Shown here in pieces: positions 37,221 to 50,600 of a stretch of DNA of 64,000 bases. Source of the DNA: Ceratorhiza oryzae-sativae (Eukaryota > Basidiomycota > Agaricomycetes > Cantharellales > Ceratobasidiaceae). The notes below the pieces were generated by a model. It worked only from the letters and a program-made list of their open reading frames with translations. It was not told the DNA's origin and made no database searches. Made by a program: the position numbers and the translations under genes. Positions within the stretch are counted from its first letter, which is position 1; every line of letters starts with the position of its first letter. The DNA lies in assembly GCA_030998015.1 (NCBI GenBank), contig JARWMV010000035.1, forward strand, positions 91,200-155,199. The letters are read 5' to 3'.

Positions 37221-39352
37221 GAGATGGTCGGATACTCGGCGATGATGTAAACCCGACCCATGGCTTCCAACTCGGGATATCCTCCGTATGGCGGCCCGTT
37301 GGTTATGTGTGCTTTCAGATACTTTGGCTTATGGAAACTTGGTTCGTCTTTCGTGGCCCAACATGTTGCGTTTGGTATTTGTAATATATCTAGGAACATA
37401 TTATATGAAATAGATGGGGCGCATATACGCTGAAACCAAAGTTGTACAGAAGAAACATTTCGTGAGATTGTGTAGAATCCAACCAGGTTTGGTCGTATCG
37501 GTCGGATCGCGAGTGATTTGTGGCCCTAGCCTTCCCCTCGGCAAATGCGGAAAGAGATATAAAAAAATCACATATCAGGCCAGTCCAAAGACGGATCATC
37601 CGATTCCGCTGGAGAACGACGATAACGCCACAGGAAAGTTGATTATATGCTCGTGGAGAATACTCGGTCAAGGATTGATCATGTTCAAGATTAATCTCCG
37701 CCGGTTTCGACGTGTCTGGGCGCACGCAGAGGCAGGCAGCCGTTGGGGGTGAGATAGAAGATCACAGTGCATATAACCTTGTGCACAAGGCTATCTGATT
37801 GGTAGAGTGGGTCGAAGCCCCTATGCTTGTGAACACTCGTCTTAAACCATGCGACGCTATGCAACATTCCTCAAAGCCATACGTGCTTTAGCATTACCGC
37901 ATGGAGTGGCATGCGCTATAGCCTAGCTATTGTCTACGTATCCCCTGACGCCAGAATGATGGCATGATACCCATGCTTCCGTTCGGCTTTACGAATATCC
38001 CATTCCCGCGCCGTCCTTCTGATGACCAGACGGGGAGCGTGGCGTTTGTCGCTCATGCAAGTGAATCAAGAACAAAGCTTCGTTGCTTCTTTTTCAGGTG
38101 CGCGTGATTAGCGACCGATCGTTTTCCTCACCCTGAGGGGAAGCCGTCGCTTCCCCGTTGGGTTGTCTAGATCCCAGACAAAACCGAAACGTGGGGCGTG
38201 AGGTTTATGTCCGCGACGTAAAGCGTTGAGAAAAATGCTGTACACTGCTGCAGGACAGCGCAAAGCCCTCGCTTGCGGACCAGGGTCGCGGATTTTAGGG
38301 TGATCGATGGGGGGGGGGGGCTTCCCGTGTTCCGAAGGGTTGACCGGTTGCAATAGCGGATTCAGGTGTATGTAGAGGGGGGTCTAGTGTGAGCGGGTGT
38401 GCGGTACCAGCGACTTTGCGAACAAGCCTAAAGAAATAAAAGAAGTTGATGTGCAGCGCGAACTGTGAGAATGGGAATCATATGTCCCCAAGAGGAGAAC
38501 ATTCTGGTGAATTGGCCGGGTGCGATCGGAAGACTTGGAAGGGAGGATATGGTCTGTGATCGGATGGCCAGCTGGCAGGGAGGCTTATGTGTATGTCTTG
38601 AATCAGATGATACCATATGTATTGGAATTGCTGACCACGCACATGCTTGCGGCCTAAACAAAGCGCGCCGAGGCGGGCAGGGGGGAGGGGGGCAAGCGCC
38701 GGGCTTGGGGGGCGCACAGCCCCTGTGCTGGATGCCGACGACGGCTAAAGCGACGGCCATCCTCGGTCCCTTGGTAGTGGTCGCTCGATCAGGCGTCGAC
38801 TGGCCAGAGGGCGACACGATTAGATAATGGTGCGGCTCCGGACATGGCTGGGCCGGGTGGAGTGTGCCAGAGTGCGGGGTCGATCACGCCCGGTGTGGAC
38901 AACGCGAGTGATCTGTGCGTGTGAAGGACGGGGTGTGCGGCGCAAGCTGGGTGTGTTGCGCCTGAGGGGCGGGGAAACATCGGGGGGCCTATTTTGAGGC
39001 TGATGCATGACTGTGCTGTCAGATGGGGCCCGTCGGGGGGCTAGCGCATCAGCGGCACGTGGGGAGCCGGGCGACGATCCATCGAGTTAAAATTTCGGAC
39101 ATTCAGGCTGTGGGGAAGCAGCGGTGGCGCGTGTTGGGCCGTGCGCGTCATATATGAGGGGAGGGGTGCGCGCGGTGCCCTGCCGTCGGCCGCGTTGACA
39201 GCAGCCTCGTGGACCCTCGTGGCGAGCGCGTGTGGCCCCCGCACGGGCGTCGATCGGCTGGTGATCGCATGGCCCACACATCGGGCTCCCAGGTCGGTGC
39301 GTCTCGCGAATCAGCTGACTGGCCCCAGGCCCCTACATCTGCGCTCCCGACG
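37221..39352. other. 2.1-kb region without a supported gene; G-rich in second half
   Basis: Frames at 37390-37752 on both strands lack domains. From about 38280 GC content rises sharply; a run of twelve G lies at 38309-38320 and a cluster of G-tracts at about 38673-38712. The part nearest 39353 is presumably the APSES promoter and long leader. Antisense frames of 60-240 codons here are products of GC-rich composition. Confidence 0.5.
38309..38320 (+). repeat. Poly-G tract (12 G)
   Basis: Uninterrupted run of twelve G following TGATCGAT. Prone to slippage and to miscalling of length. Confidence 0.8.
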
Positions 39353-41316
39353 ATGACCTCGCTCGACGCCCCCTCCCGCTCGCCCCAGATCCTGTACATG
39401 ACCCCCACCCACAGAGTGACCAAGGCCCGGTACGTGACCAGCTCGGATCCCCGCGGCTACGTGTAAGTCTCTCTGCTCGCGTCCCGAGCCGATTTCAAAC
39501 CTCTCGGTTAGTCCCGTGTACGAGTACCCACTCAATGGCCAGTGGATCATGATGGACACCGACGACGGATACGTGCTCTGGACAGGTCCGTGCTTCCTCC
39601 CTCGCCTCCGCAACCGCCGCTCATTTCCGCCTCGTTTTAGGCATATGGAAGGGTAAGCACCGGCCGCGGCCAAGTCTAGCCTTGCATCTGATCGCACCTT
39701 GCCGCCAGCACTGGGCAACTCGAAAGGTACGCCCGCCCGCTCTAGCACACGGCCCCATGCTCCAACTGCCCCCACAGCCGATATTGTCAAGATCCTCGAG
39801 TCCCAGCCAGAGCTCGCCGGCAAGCTCAGGCGGGTCCGCGGTGGGTATCTCAAAATGCAGGGCACTTGGATGGCCCGGGATGTGAGTCGCATCCTCCGCG
39901 CCCTCGCCACCAGCTCATGCGCTTCCCAGGTCGCCCTCGAGCTCGCCCGTCGCGTCGCGTGGAACATTCGATACGACCTTGTCCCGCTTTTCGGGTGAGA
40001 ACGTTCGATTCCTGTCTTCCACACCGCTGGCTAACGCCCACACCCAGTCCCAGCTTTCCAGACTCGTGTCTCGTACGTCTCGTACGTCTGCATGCACTCG
40101 ATATTCAAATCTCTGACGTACACCCCCCCCCTAGTCCCCTGATCAGCCCGGATACGGCAAGGTGGTCGCCCGCCCGCCCGCCAAAACTCGGCGTTCGAAA
40201 AAGAGCGCGACGGACCCATCCTCACCCCCGAACGGATCGGCCCCGCTGCCCTATTCCAATGATAGCCCTGTCAGCCCCTCGGGCGAGCCCAATCTGCGCG
40301 CCCAGGACTTTTTCGAGTCTCCGGTCGAAAGCAATCTGTCCATGGCGCCCGAACGCGTGTTCGATTATGTTGAATCCGATGGCGGCGCGTATCGCCAAGA
40401 CCGGCAGCCCGCCTCCCCTCCCACTTCCCCTGCGCAGTTTGCGAACCAAGGCACCTGGGCTTCCCTCGGCTCTTCTGGAGCGGCCATCAAGGAGGAACAT
40501 CAGCCCGGCCTCTACGACTACTCTAGAAGCTCGCCCTCCAGGATCGACCAGTACACAGAGCCATATGCCTATTCTTCCCCCCAGCACGCCGCGTCGGGCC
40601 CTTCTCGCCCAGTCCATGGCGCGACCTCGATGCGACGTGGGTCCGTACCACATGTCTCTGGCTATTCTTCTCCGTCTGCATACCAATTCCAAGATCAAGG
40701 GGTGAGGCACGAACGCGCAGACAGCGGCTATACTTCATTCGACTCGTATGGGCCCTCGTCGGGATCGAACATGTCCCACTCGAGCCATTATTCCCAGTTT
40801 GCTCAACAAATGGGCTCATACCCGACATCCGAGTATACAAGCCCCAACATGGCTCAGCGAGAGCGTTCTCGTTCCGATTCTCAATACTTGCCGTACCAGC
40901 ACCCCGCACCCGCTCCACAAATGCGCTACAGCACTTCCAATCAAGGATATGCGTCTGCTCCACCCACTGCCCAGGCCATGGCGTTTTCCCCACAGTCCCA
41001 ACCGGGTTCAAACTTTGCGTCACCGCACCATGTTGACCCATACCATCCGTCTCCCACGCACACCCAGATGCACATGTCTCCCCAACAGCATCACGTGTCC
41101 CCACCGCAGAATCATATGCCTCTCCAACATATGGGTCAACAACCCCAGCAGCAACAGCAGCAGCAGCATGCCACGTACGAGTACGGATACTCAGGCTACG
41201 CAGCGGACCAATCGAGTCTTCGATTAAACCTGGCTGGACAACAGCAGCAACAGGCCCATCATCAGATTCCTGTCGATCGGGAGACTCACTATCAGCAGTA
41301 TGGGGCTCAATATTGA
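39353..41316 (+). CDS. APSES/KilA-N-type DNA-binding regulator
   Basis: Nuclear transcription regulator. Eight exons: 39353-39462, 39512-39585, 39641-39652, 39709-39726, 39778-39881, 39930-39994, 40048-40072, 40135-41316; 529 aa, all in phase. Residues about 30-135 form the KilA-N/APSES-like domain: VYEYPLNGQWIMMDTDDGYV, LWTGIWKALGNSKADIVKI, GGYLKMQGTWMARDVALELA, RRVAWNIRYDLVPLFG. A basic stretch follows (PPAKTRRSKKSA). The remaining 380 residues are low-complexity, rich in Ser, Pro, His, Tyr and Gln, with a CAG/CAA-encoded glutamine run near 41145-41170, typical of activation or condensate-forming regions. Exons 3 and 4 are only 12 and 18 nt. There are no ankyrin repeats, so it is not an Mbp1/Swi6-like member. 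The target genes are unknown. Confidence 0.82.
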
Positions 41317-41664
41317 GCCTGTGGGTGATGTACGTACGTCGAACGTTTTTGAATTCTGCTTGGCTGAAGCTTTGACCACGAGGACAGTCGTATGACAAAA
41401 TAATACTCGGGAGGCGAAGATGGTAGCCGAATGGGACGTAGGATGATGGGTTTTCCGTCCAATGGCTCTACCGCATGTATCATTCGAGAAAATCTCCCCA
41501 CTCTTGGACTTGGCGTTTGAAATCTGGTTTGTATCTATATATGTAATCTGGGCGCTTAGAGTGTTTGGCCGCGTGATTATGTAATGGAATGCCGAGCTGT
41601 CCTCTTTCGCTCCCCGTCGTCGTTCCCCTCGGCCGGGTCTACCACGCCGAGACCTGGTCGTCCG
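41317..41664. other. Short intergenic region
   Basis: 3' end of the APSES gene and presumed promoter of the membrane-protein gene; no separate feature seen. Confidence 0.4.
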
Positions 41665-44600
41665 ATGCCCTCGGTCAAACAACTTACTGCTCGATTCAGC
41701 GAGCAAGAGCCCTTGCGCAGGCCACTCGAGCAAGACGACGGCTCCGAGCCAACGAGAAGTACACCCCCCTCTGCTCTCCCCCCGAACAGTGCTTCAGATG
41801 ATGCAAAAATTACCACACACAGTCCTCTTGGCTCGACTGGTGCTCTGGCCAAGAATACACCGTTGCACCAGTCTCGTGCACCCACCCGCACCAACCTAGA
41901 GATGCAGCCCCTAACTCGGACTCTTCCCTTGCCTGTGTCTCCACTTGAATCTGAGTCTCTGCCCTCTGGTATTGAACCACTGCCCCCTAGCCAGCCTGCT
42001 CGATTCTTGCACAATTCACGACCAGATGAGGCCTCGCTGTCCGACTCTTTGACGCTCGCCGGTGATCAAACCTCTGATTCTGGTCTGCCTGCTGCCCAGT
42101 CCTCACTGGGCTCCACGTCAACTGCATCGTCCAAATCAAACACTGATGGGCTACCAGCCACGAAAACAGATACGATCAGCGGCTCGACGGCCCTTGACCC
42201 GGCTCATGCTCCGGATCATTCACCCTTGCCCGTGACGAAACTGTTTGCTCGTAATGCACCTCCTTTGTACTTGCCCGACCTCGACGATCTACTAGGCAGG
42301 CTCCCACCTGCAGAATTCACTTTTCCTAGACATCCGTCAAAGGCTGGTGCACCCGAGCCTTTCCCTCCGATCAATTTGCTCGAGGGGCGTCGATTGAAAG
42401 ACCTGCTCTACAACGCCGAACCGACGCCTATTTGGCGGGATTGGAACACCATCGGATCGACGGTTTGTGCTTAATCCCTGAACGCAGGAAGTTACTATGG
42501 TGACATAACCGTCCGTCCCTTAGCTAGCCAACTGGGCGCTGAGTGCAATGGTGAAAAACGGGTCGATTGCCGAATGAGATGGCCCAGTCAGCTGACCTCT
42601 GCCTGAAGGGTTCTAGTGCTGTTTCCACGTTTTATACATTGTCCGGCCTCTACAACGCCGTGCAGATCTTTGCTCTTATCTTGAACACGATTGGTGCGGG
42701 GTACAAAAGTCTAACGATCGCTTGTTGATAACTTATGCACTTTGCGATAGCGGGGCATGCTTCCGGAAGGTGGAGGCAATTGATTCTAGGAACAATGTGA
42801 GTACTCGAGTTGGCAGCCGAATGATAGCCCCTGATGAAGCCCTAGTCCTAATATCCTCGCCCTGAATTTGGGCGGAAAGCTGCTTGGGTCGGTTGCGTTT
42901 TTGGGAGCGCTCACTGCCTTGTGTGCTGGGCTCCTGTTCTGGTTCCATCGTTTAACCAGTCGGTGGAAGCCGAATATGGCACCAGAGGGTCTCCTGAGCC
43001 GTGATCCATCATATGGGACGCACGGAGTTCCCTTTGTCAGCTTTGTATTGACCGTGTTGTACCTTCCCCTGAGTACGGTCGCTGTCCATGCCATCGCAAG
43101 TATGGTCCCTATATGCACTGGTTTAGATAACTCATCTGCCTTTAGACTTGGTCATCCGACTTTTGGCCGGTCGAGAACCCTTATTTGAACAGCAGTCGTC
43201 CAGACCCGGCTCCCCTGGGCCCACCATCTATATATCGCGACCCGCTTGATTTTTGCTGGACAACGACCATGAAGAAAGACGAGATCAACTACGCACCCGC
43301 CGCAGTTCTCATTGGCATCTTGACTTTGGTATTTGTACGTAGGGGTGCTACGAATGTATTTCATTCTAATCCCCCCTTTTTTCATAGATGACGATCTGGT
43401 TTCCAATTCGGCTTTCCAAAACTATCAAGAAAAGTCTACCGCACGTCGAACCGTATGACTCTCTTGGTCAAAAGAGGTCGGAACACGAGTTGGAAGTAGA
43501 ATACCAAAGGCTCCTCGAACGAGACAAGAGCCCGTTTAATTTTCTGTACAACGGTAGATGCGTTTCTACTGGTTTGATCTCGTCAATCTAACGGTCTTGC
43601 AGAGTACAACCGGAAATGGGGATCATAGTAATTAAGCATATCATCTTCTTTGGCCCCATGCTGATATGTTTTCTGCAGCAAGGCGGTTTACCTTGGAGTT
43701 AAACTCACCTCGTTGCTTATTGTGACACTCGTATCTCCAGATAGTTGTCTTGCGCTTTCCCTCGCCAAGAACCACATATCTAGGGGCACCCTCGCCATAA
43801 CACGGCAAGCGATCCTATTGGGTGCCATGACCGGATTCCTCATCTTGCAGACTTGTGCCGCCCCATTCATAGATCCGGTTAGCAATGCAAACGAATGGAC
43901 AAGTCGGATGAATTTTGTGCTTACGTCATTACTCGGCTTGCTTGTTGCATTGGATGTATCTGGACAAACCTTCTGGAACGGATGGGCTCTTTACGCGTGG
44001 GTGCTTCGCGCGAGTTGATATCCCGTGCTTACTCTAAGCGGCAGCGTCTATATCGTAACGTACGGCCTAACTCTTTGTGCGTTGAGTTTGGGGCTTGAAT
44101 CTTATTTCGCGGTGACCCATGTGAAAACCTTGCGTAGATTTCACGGTCGTCAATTGGAATTGGATGCACAGAGTTATCAAGCGTATGTGTTGTTCTATCG
44201 GATAAACTGTACTGTTGAAACTTCCTCATGTTCAGGAATCACTCGGAGGGTTGATTTTAGTACGTCTGATTCGAGGGTTGGATATACCAAGTTAACCCTA
44301 TAGCTGGATAGATATCGACATCTTTTCCCCACGGTGAGCTTGCATCGCCGACGCCCGGAACAAGTTCTGATGGATCCACGGGGGCCAGGCTAGACGTATC
44401 TCCTTCATCGAAGCACCTCCAACAGCGGATATGGCAAGAGTCTCTGACAACCTTACTGCTTGCGGCTCCTCAGTGTAGAATGCCTACTTTCCAGAAGTTG
44501 ATGTTTGCGGACGGCATCGAGGTTACTTCGGAAAAACTTGCCCCACCATATCTATTGAACTTCTCAGGTTCTCCAGCGGAGAGACATGTTGAGAATCTCA

Positions 44601-46488
44601 AGGTATGTGGGGTGGCATTATTCTCTTCTAGTCTTTTTGAAGTATATACTCTAGATACTTCGAGAAGTCGGACCACGGACATACCAGCGGCCTTTTCGAA
44701 TGAACCGACACGACCGACTACGCACAATAGAGCTTCGGGACAAGATTCTAGGACAGATTGTTGGCCCTGATGCATTCTGGTGTCCGGCCGGGATAGTCGG
44801 AGCCCACTCGCGTGCAGCCGCCTATTTCGGCAATGCCTGGTGTATTCCATTTCCGCTCACGGTAGTTATTCGGTACGACCACGACGGCTCAGTGGCTTGT
44901 ATCACCAATCCCGGTGATTTGGAGCATTTTATTCAACAAAACGAGGCTAGTGAGACCGAAAAGCGCAGGGAAATCCGAACCGCATTGAGATGTCTTGATG
45001 ATACACGCGTGAAATGGCCGTATACACACTCAGAGGTATGTTGACCGTGAACTACCGTCTCGTCTTCTCACGCTCGCCCAGTTGGTTGGAGGCCGGTTCC
45101 GTTGGGTCGGTGGAAGGCATTACGAGGCATATCGTTCGACAGACTACTATGAAGCGGCTTTTTCCGTGCAGAGGAATGGCATCCTTCGTTGGAGAAACTG
45201 GAGTTTGGCGAGCGGATTCGGAATCTCCCTGCGTTATGCTCGGAATGTGGTGCTTGATGGAAGTTTCATCGGGCTAAACGATGCTCTTCATCTCACTCCG
45301 CAGTTGGCCCGCTTTCTACTCTTGAATAAACCCACATTGACAAGAATCTACCGAACTACTTGGAATCTCTAAGAACGTACCGTGCTCATGCCCATCAAGA
45401 GGCAATCACAAAGGCCACGACTCTCTCGTACGACATTCTTGATTTGATATACTTTCACCCGACAAGCCCAGAAGTGGTGGCACAAACTCTAAAGGAAACC
45501 GAGCAGGATATTCGGGTTCGTGACCTGGCCGTAGGATACGAAGACACGTTTCAAGTGATGGACGAGCGCATGAGTTATGTAGGTAGGAGTAGTACAATCG
45601 CAGCATGGTGGTATCTATTCTGGGTGAATATTTTATCCTTGGCCTCATCATACGATTGCTTATCAATGTGGTGCAGGACGATTTTTGGAGACGAAACAAA
45701 GCGACTATCTCTGGGCTCACAATCTATCAGCCCGACTTTGATCCTCATTACGCTTGCTCTATCGCATATAACCCACTACCTCGAGCGGCATTAGAAGCAT
45801 TTTTGAAGCAACGTGGTCTATGGTCACCCACACCCAAATGGTATGGAAACTGGTTCTGGTTTCCTACTGGCCTCGTTAACAAGGTATGTTGCGTACCGCT
45901 CGAGAAGCTCCATCTTGACGTTCAAACAATAGGTCTATTTCCATCTTAACTGGGTCGCCTTCGCCAGTTCCTCAAAGGTAAATGCCATTCTCATAGCTAC
46001 GATAATATGAAATTCGATTCCTCTTTCAGCAAATTCACCTTCACCTCGGCGACAACGCTTCATCAATCGATTTATTAGACATTGACAAAAAGAGTCGGAT
46101 AGTTTCACTAAAGCCGTCGGGTGAACAATCAGGTGATACAGCTGGCGTTACAACGTCGAGTGGGATCAAAGCAGGTACTAGCCATAGCGACTCGATTATG
46201 AGAGCGAGACGAGGGTATCGGTGGGAAACGCTATACCAAGAGCCAGGGGCGGATCGATCGTTGACCCAGAAGAGTGTATATGCGCTGCACGATCATCGCT
46301 GGCATTTCTGGCACGACGAAACTCGGAGAAACCAAGAGTATTGGGCCTCGTCAAGCGGTAAATTAGCAAAGTGGTTTGGGCTGTCGCCATTGGAACGTTT
46401 ACACTGGCAGGTAAATGGCGTTGGAGCCGATGTAGTCTTGGAACATTACGACAAGACTTCAGTGCGGTATGTACGGGTTGATAATTAG
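41665..46488 (+). CDS. Large multi-span membrane protein of unknown function
   Basis: Not recognised. The first exon (to 42462) encodes about 265 residues of Ser/Pro/Thr-rich cytoplasmic-type sequence ending ARNAPPLYLPDLDDLLGRL and LLYNAEPTPIWRDWNTIG. Exons from 42609 on (42609-42693 and one starting at 42751, in phase) encode about eight hydrophobic segments, for example LLGSVAFLGALTALCAGLLF, VSFVLTVLYLPLSTVAVHAI, APAAVLIGILTLVFMTIWF, AILLGAMTGFLILQTCAAPF and FVLTSLLGLLVALDV. From about 44700 a long soluble region follows, with FRWVGGRHYEAYRSTDYYEA, a block ending WYLFW, and the C-terminus LHWQVNGVGADVVLEHYDKTS. Frames alternate through short introns. The total is probably 1,300-1,400 aa. 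ATG 41584 is an in-frame alternative start. Exon joints between 44250 and 45060 are not resolved. Confidence 0.6.
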
Positions 46489-47654
46489 ACATGTAATTTT
46501 AAAGTAAATCTTTATGACATGAAAGCCACCCCCCCTTGTTTTTAAGGTATCCCTAAGACTGTTTGGGTCTCTACGATTGCTTAAATTCGAGGGTGTAAAC
46601 GTCTTCGCTGACCTTGACCTCCCGACGCTACGATAATTCGCACAGGATACTACGCAGGTATGAATTTGCGCCCCATTAACACATAACTGAAGCAAGTCGA
46701 AATGCTGCTCGGGAGCCGATCCCAGTCGGGTTTCCGAATATTCGATTATGTAGGTCTTGTAGGGTATATGCTATTAACATGTGCCATTTGCCCCCAAAAT
46801 CCGCGTTCTATTGGTCTTCCACCCGCTTAAACCACGACACAAGAGTGTCGAGAAGCCCTGTTCATATAGATTACCATGCCTCTTATTTCCGTCAAACAGC
46901 GATGTGTGTAGACTGCGTCTGAACCGGTTGGACAGGAGGCGTGGAGGGGATAGTAGGAAGTGAAGAGTACCAAGTACTTTCCCAAGTCTCATGTTCGAAA
47001 GAGAGTCGCATCTCTGCATACAGAAAAGGCTTTATGTACGTGTGGGACAAGCGTAAAAGTACGAATATAATATAATGAGAGGGGTAATGAATGTATCGTA
47101 GTTAAGATAAACTTCCGCGGCTGTGCGCGCGGCACAACCCTCACAATGACAACGAGCGGGAAGGTGACCCAGGGCGGCCACAAACGAAAGTGAGACATTT
47201 CTCGGATGAGGCCTCCGGTGTTAAAAGTTAACGTCTTTTTTTGAGCGTGACAGATGAATCGAAATAACGTTATCATCAAAATTCATTTGAGCGGACGTCA
47301 ACCATGATCGTGGGTAGCCACAAGACCACGTGATCTTGCCACCTTGACTTCGATTATGCTCATCTTGATGCCAGCAAACTGAGGCACCACATATATACCA
47401 TATCATATCACCACACAAATTCAAAAAAAGTACAGAACGAGCAGATAAAACAGCGAGATCGAGACGACGAATTACACCACGCCGAAAAGGTGGTGAGTGT
47501 GTAGAAGGTAGAAGGCCGAAAAACAAAGTCGGCAAGAAAAGCGTAGCTGAGAAACAAGTACTAACAAAGCTAACAACTGGAAAAAAAGGAGAGACACGAT
47601 AGCTGGAACATGTATCAAGGAGGGTCAAAGATAAAAAAAAAAAGAAAAAGAAAA
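46489..47654. other. Convergent intergenic region
   Basis: No supported gene. The last 25 bp before the Far1-like stop form an A-rich tract (47631-47654), which on the minus strand is T-rich sequence just past the stop codon. Confidence 0.45.
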
Positions 47655-50600
47655 CTATGACGTCGCCCAATCACTACTCCTACCAAACAGCTCTATCGAA
47701 TTGTCTGCACACCAGAAAATTTTTTCAGTTGTTGTTCGACCTGTCCAGCTCATTTGATCACGTAGGACCATTGCCTAAGCCATCACTTTGTCAGTACCTA
47801 ACCACGAACCATCCCCTAAATGCCACCCAACTCACCTGCTGTGCACCAAACGGCCTCCAATCTCTGTTGAACCCATCCGGATTCTCCTCAAGCGCATCGA
47901 TCAAGACCTGGACATCCCCCATTACACTCTGGATCGTCCGAACCGCGGCCAAGGTCAACAGCTCTTTGCGTGTCTGCCTCGATGTTGGAGGCGGCAGCGA
48001 GGTGTTGAGAATGTTGGTCAACGCAGTCCGAGTCCCGACCAAGAGCTGAACAGCGTGCGCATAGTCTCGTCGTCCGACAAAGACGATGGCGCGCATGATC
48101 ATCTGGTGACTCAGCAGCTCGGCTCGCCGACGGACGATCGTCGGGTCGCTCCAGCCCTGGCCGTTTCCGCCTTGAGATCCCCCTTGTGCCGGGCCTTGTC
48201 CCCGAGGATACGAGGGCACAGCAGGCGGGTGGATCGCAAGGGTCAGCAGCACAGGATGAGCAAGCCTCGACACTGTCTTGCCTGCACCAGGGTCGAAAAA
48301 CGCGCCATCAACCTCGAACACGGGCGCCTCATCAATCATCGCATCCATCATGCCTTCTCCGAGCGCCGCATCGCTCAAACTGAGCGCGTCCAAGCCCATC
48401 CGTTGGACAAACGCGTCGGTCGCATCAAGCGACTGACCAGGTGGAGCGTTTTCGAGAACCGAGGGCACCGGGGCCTGTTGAGCCCCATTATCGAGCTCGA
48501 GTTCGACAATGAGTTCGCGTCGTTCGCCGAAATGAAGTGCACCCAGGACCACATCGACATTCATCCCATCCCGGGCCACAACCGCACCGCTCACACCAGC
48601 GACTTTTCGTATCCGGAATCGTGCGTCGTCGAGGACCTTGGCGTGCATCCGCATGTTCATGACCCCAATGCTCATCATCCCGCCCACACATCCGGCCACA
48701 CAGTCCCGCAGCTCGTACCAGTCCCGGACAAAGGTGTAGCTTCCGCCAGTAGCGTTGGAGATGAGCCACAGTGGTCCGGGGTCGTGCGATCGTCCAAAGC
48801 CAAAGGAATGAATAGGCAGATTGGCTGCCTCGGTTCGAGCCATGAGCAAGTCCATCTGGGGCTTGCGAGAGGAATCGGAGGTGTCGCACACGAGCACCAT
48901 GCCACTGATCGGGTTTTTTTGTTTGCGCTGAAGAACCGAGTCGAGACCGTGATTGACAGCCGTGACGACATCGACAATCTCGTCCTTGCCAGTCTTGACC
49001 CAAAACTCATCTTGTCCGTCGTTGAAGTTTTCGGGATTAGTGTTTGCGACCGAGACGGATTCGATAAACCCGCTCAGCCGGGCCACGCTTCCTGGTTTGC
49101 CCAAACTCAGGAACGGGGTTTTGCGCACGCGACCATTCTTCCCGGCTTGGAACGTCACAAGCGCAAGTCGATCTCGCGAACTGAGGCTAGCCACGAGGAA
49201 ATCGAGCGTGGTGCGAATGACGCGAAGCTTGAGTTGGGCGGTCGACGCGTGGGCGTTGGGCGGAGGTAGGGAGATGACGGCAATCAAGTCCATCGGTGCG
49301 TGGGGCAGTGGCGGCAGGGTGTTGGATGGGCCAGTGGAAACATGGGGCGACACATGCGGGGATGGACCCAGGTAATGCTGCTGCGGGGGCTCGGGCGACC
49401 GGACGTACTGCGCATTCCCAGACGAGTTCGAGCTCACGGTCGAGCGCTGGCCGGAATGCAATATAGAATCAGCGCCGAGGCTGGAGGCTGTGGTTGCGGC
49501 GCTCCTTGTCCGACCTGCGACGGTGGCCGTCCGTCCCGGCTGGCTCTGGCCTCCAAATTCGACCAGATCTTGGATGGCGAAATTGCCCGCAGCGTGTTGA
49601 GCATTGACGAGCGATTGGATGGCCGCACGCCACTCTTCAAGCGAGGATCGGTCGCGAAAGATCAGGATAAACGATTCGAGTCGTTCGTCCTCCATATCGA
49701 TAGTCAGGGAGAGCTCGCCAGCGACGCTCGTGTCCAACAGGCGTTTGATGTGCCGAATGTATATCCGGCCTTTGAGGCGGAGCACCGACTTGCTCGAGTT
49801 GAGCCCGGGGGATGACGTGCCTGATGCGAGCGAGGCTGCATCAAATGACGCGCCTGTACCCGATCCAGTCGCGAGCAGGCGTCCGAGCGACTTTTTCTTT
49901 TCCTCGAGGACGCAGATAATGGCCTCTTTGAACAGATAGACGTAAAATTCGCGGACGAGCGAATCGCGCCGAACGCTCAAGATATCGAACATCTGGAGCG
50001 GGCCGAGAGCGGCCATGGGGTGGCCCTTCCAATCGACGAGGCGGTTCTGGAGATCTTCAGCCACACGGGTGAATCTGGCATTGGCGGGCGGGGTAGGGTT
50101 GTAGCTGTAAGGCCTGGTACATCATCTGGGGTGGGGGGAGGCGGAGAGGCGTATCGCTGAGGCTGCTGCGCGGCTGGGTTGGCGGCAATGACGGGTCCAG
50201 GAACGGGTGCGCTCCCACGCCGACTGGGGAGTTCGACGGTAATGAGGCAAGTGATGCTCTGCGTGGGCTCGTGGACACGGGTGATGGAGGGAAACTCGGA
50301 GCGGACAGAGATGGCGGGGGCGACGACATAGTCGGAGCTGTTGCTGCTGCTGCCGCCGAGCGGATGCTCGCATTGGTCGACACCGGGGGCTCTATTGGGT
50401 CGTCGTCTGTAGGGTCGTGCGGGACAGGGGTGGCAGCGGCGCGGGGGGTGGGGGTGAACCGGGAGGGGCCGGCCACGGTTGTGCTTTCGCGTCCGGGATA
50501 GACCCCGGTCGCTGTTTTATCACCCATGCCGGTCAGCGCGGCGAGTTCTTGGGACGATATGAGCGGCGGAGGGCACGGCAGCGACGAATGACTCACTGTT

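Noticed and set aside
37390..37752. Overlapping 111-112-codon frames on both strands
   Set aside because: No domain, signal peptide or splice support; they oppose each other over the same bases.
37777..37790. Perfect 14-bp palindrome CCTTGTGCACAAGG
   Set aside because: Isolated, not repeated and not at a promoter-typical place; expected by chance at this scale.
39311..40024. 237-codon minus-strand frame
   Set aside because: It is antisense to the KilA-N exons of the APSES gene, which have the supported splice sites.
47788..49269. 493-codon open frame on the plus strand
   Set aside because: It lies exactly antisense to the VWA part of the Far1-like gene, has no domain logic and reflects GC-rich codon bias.
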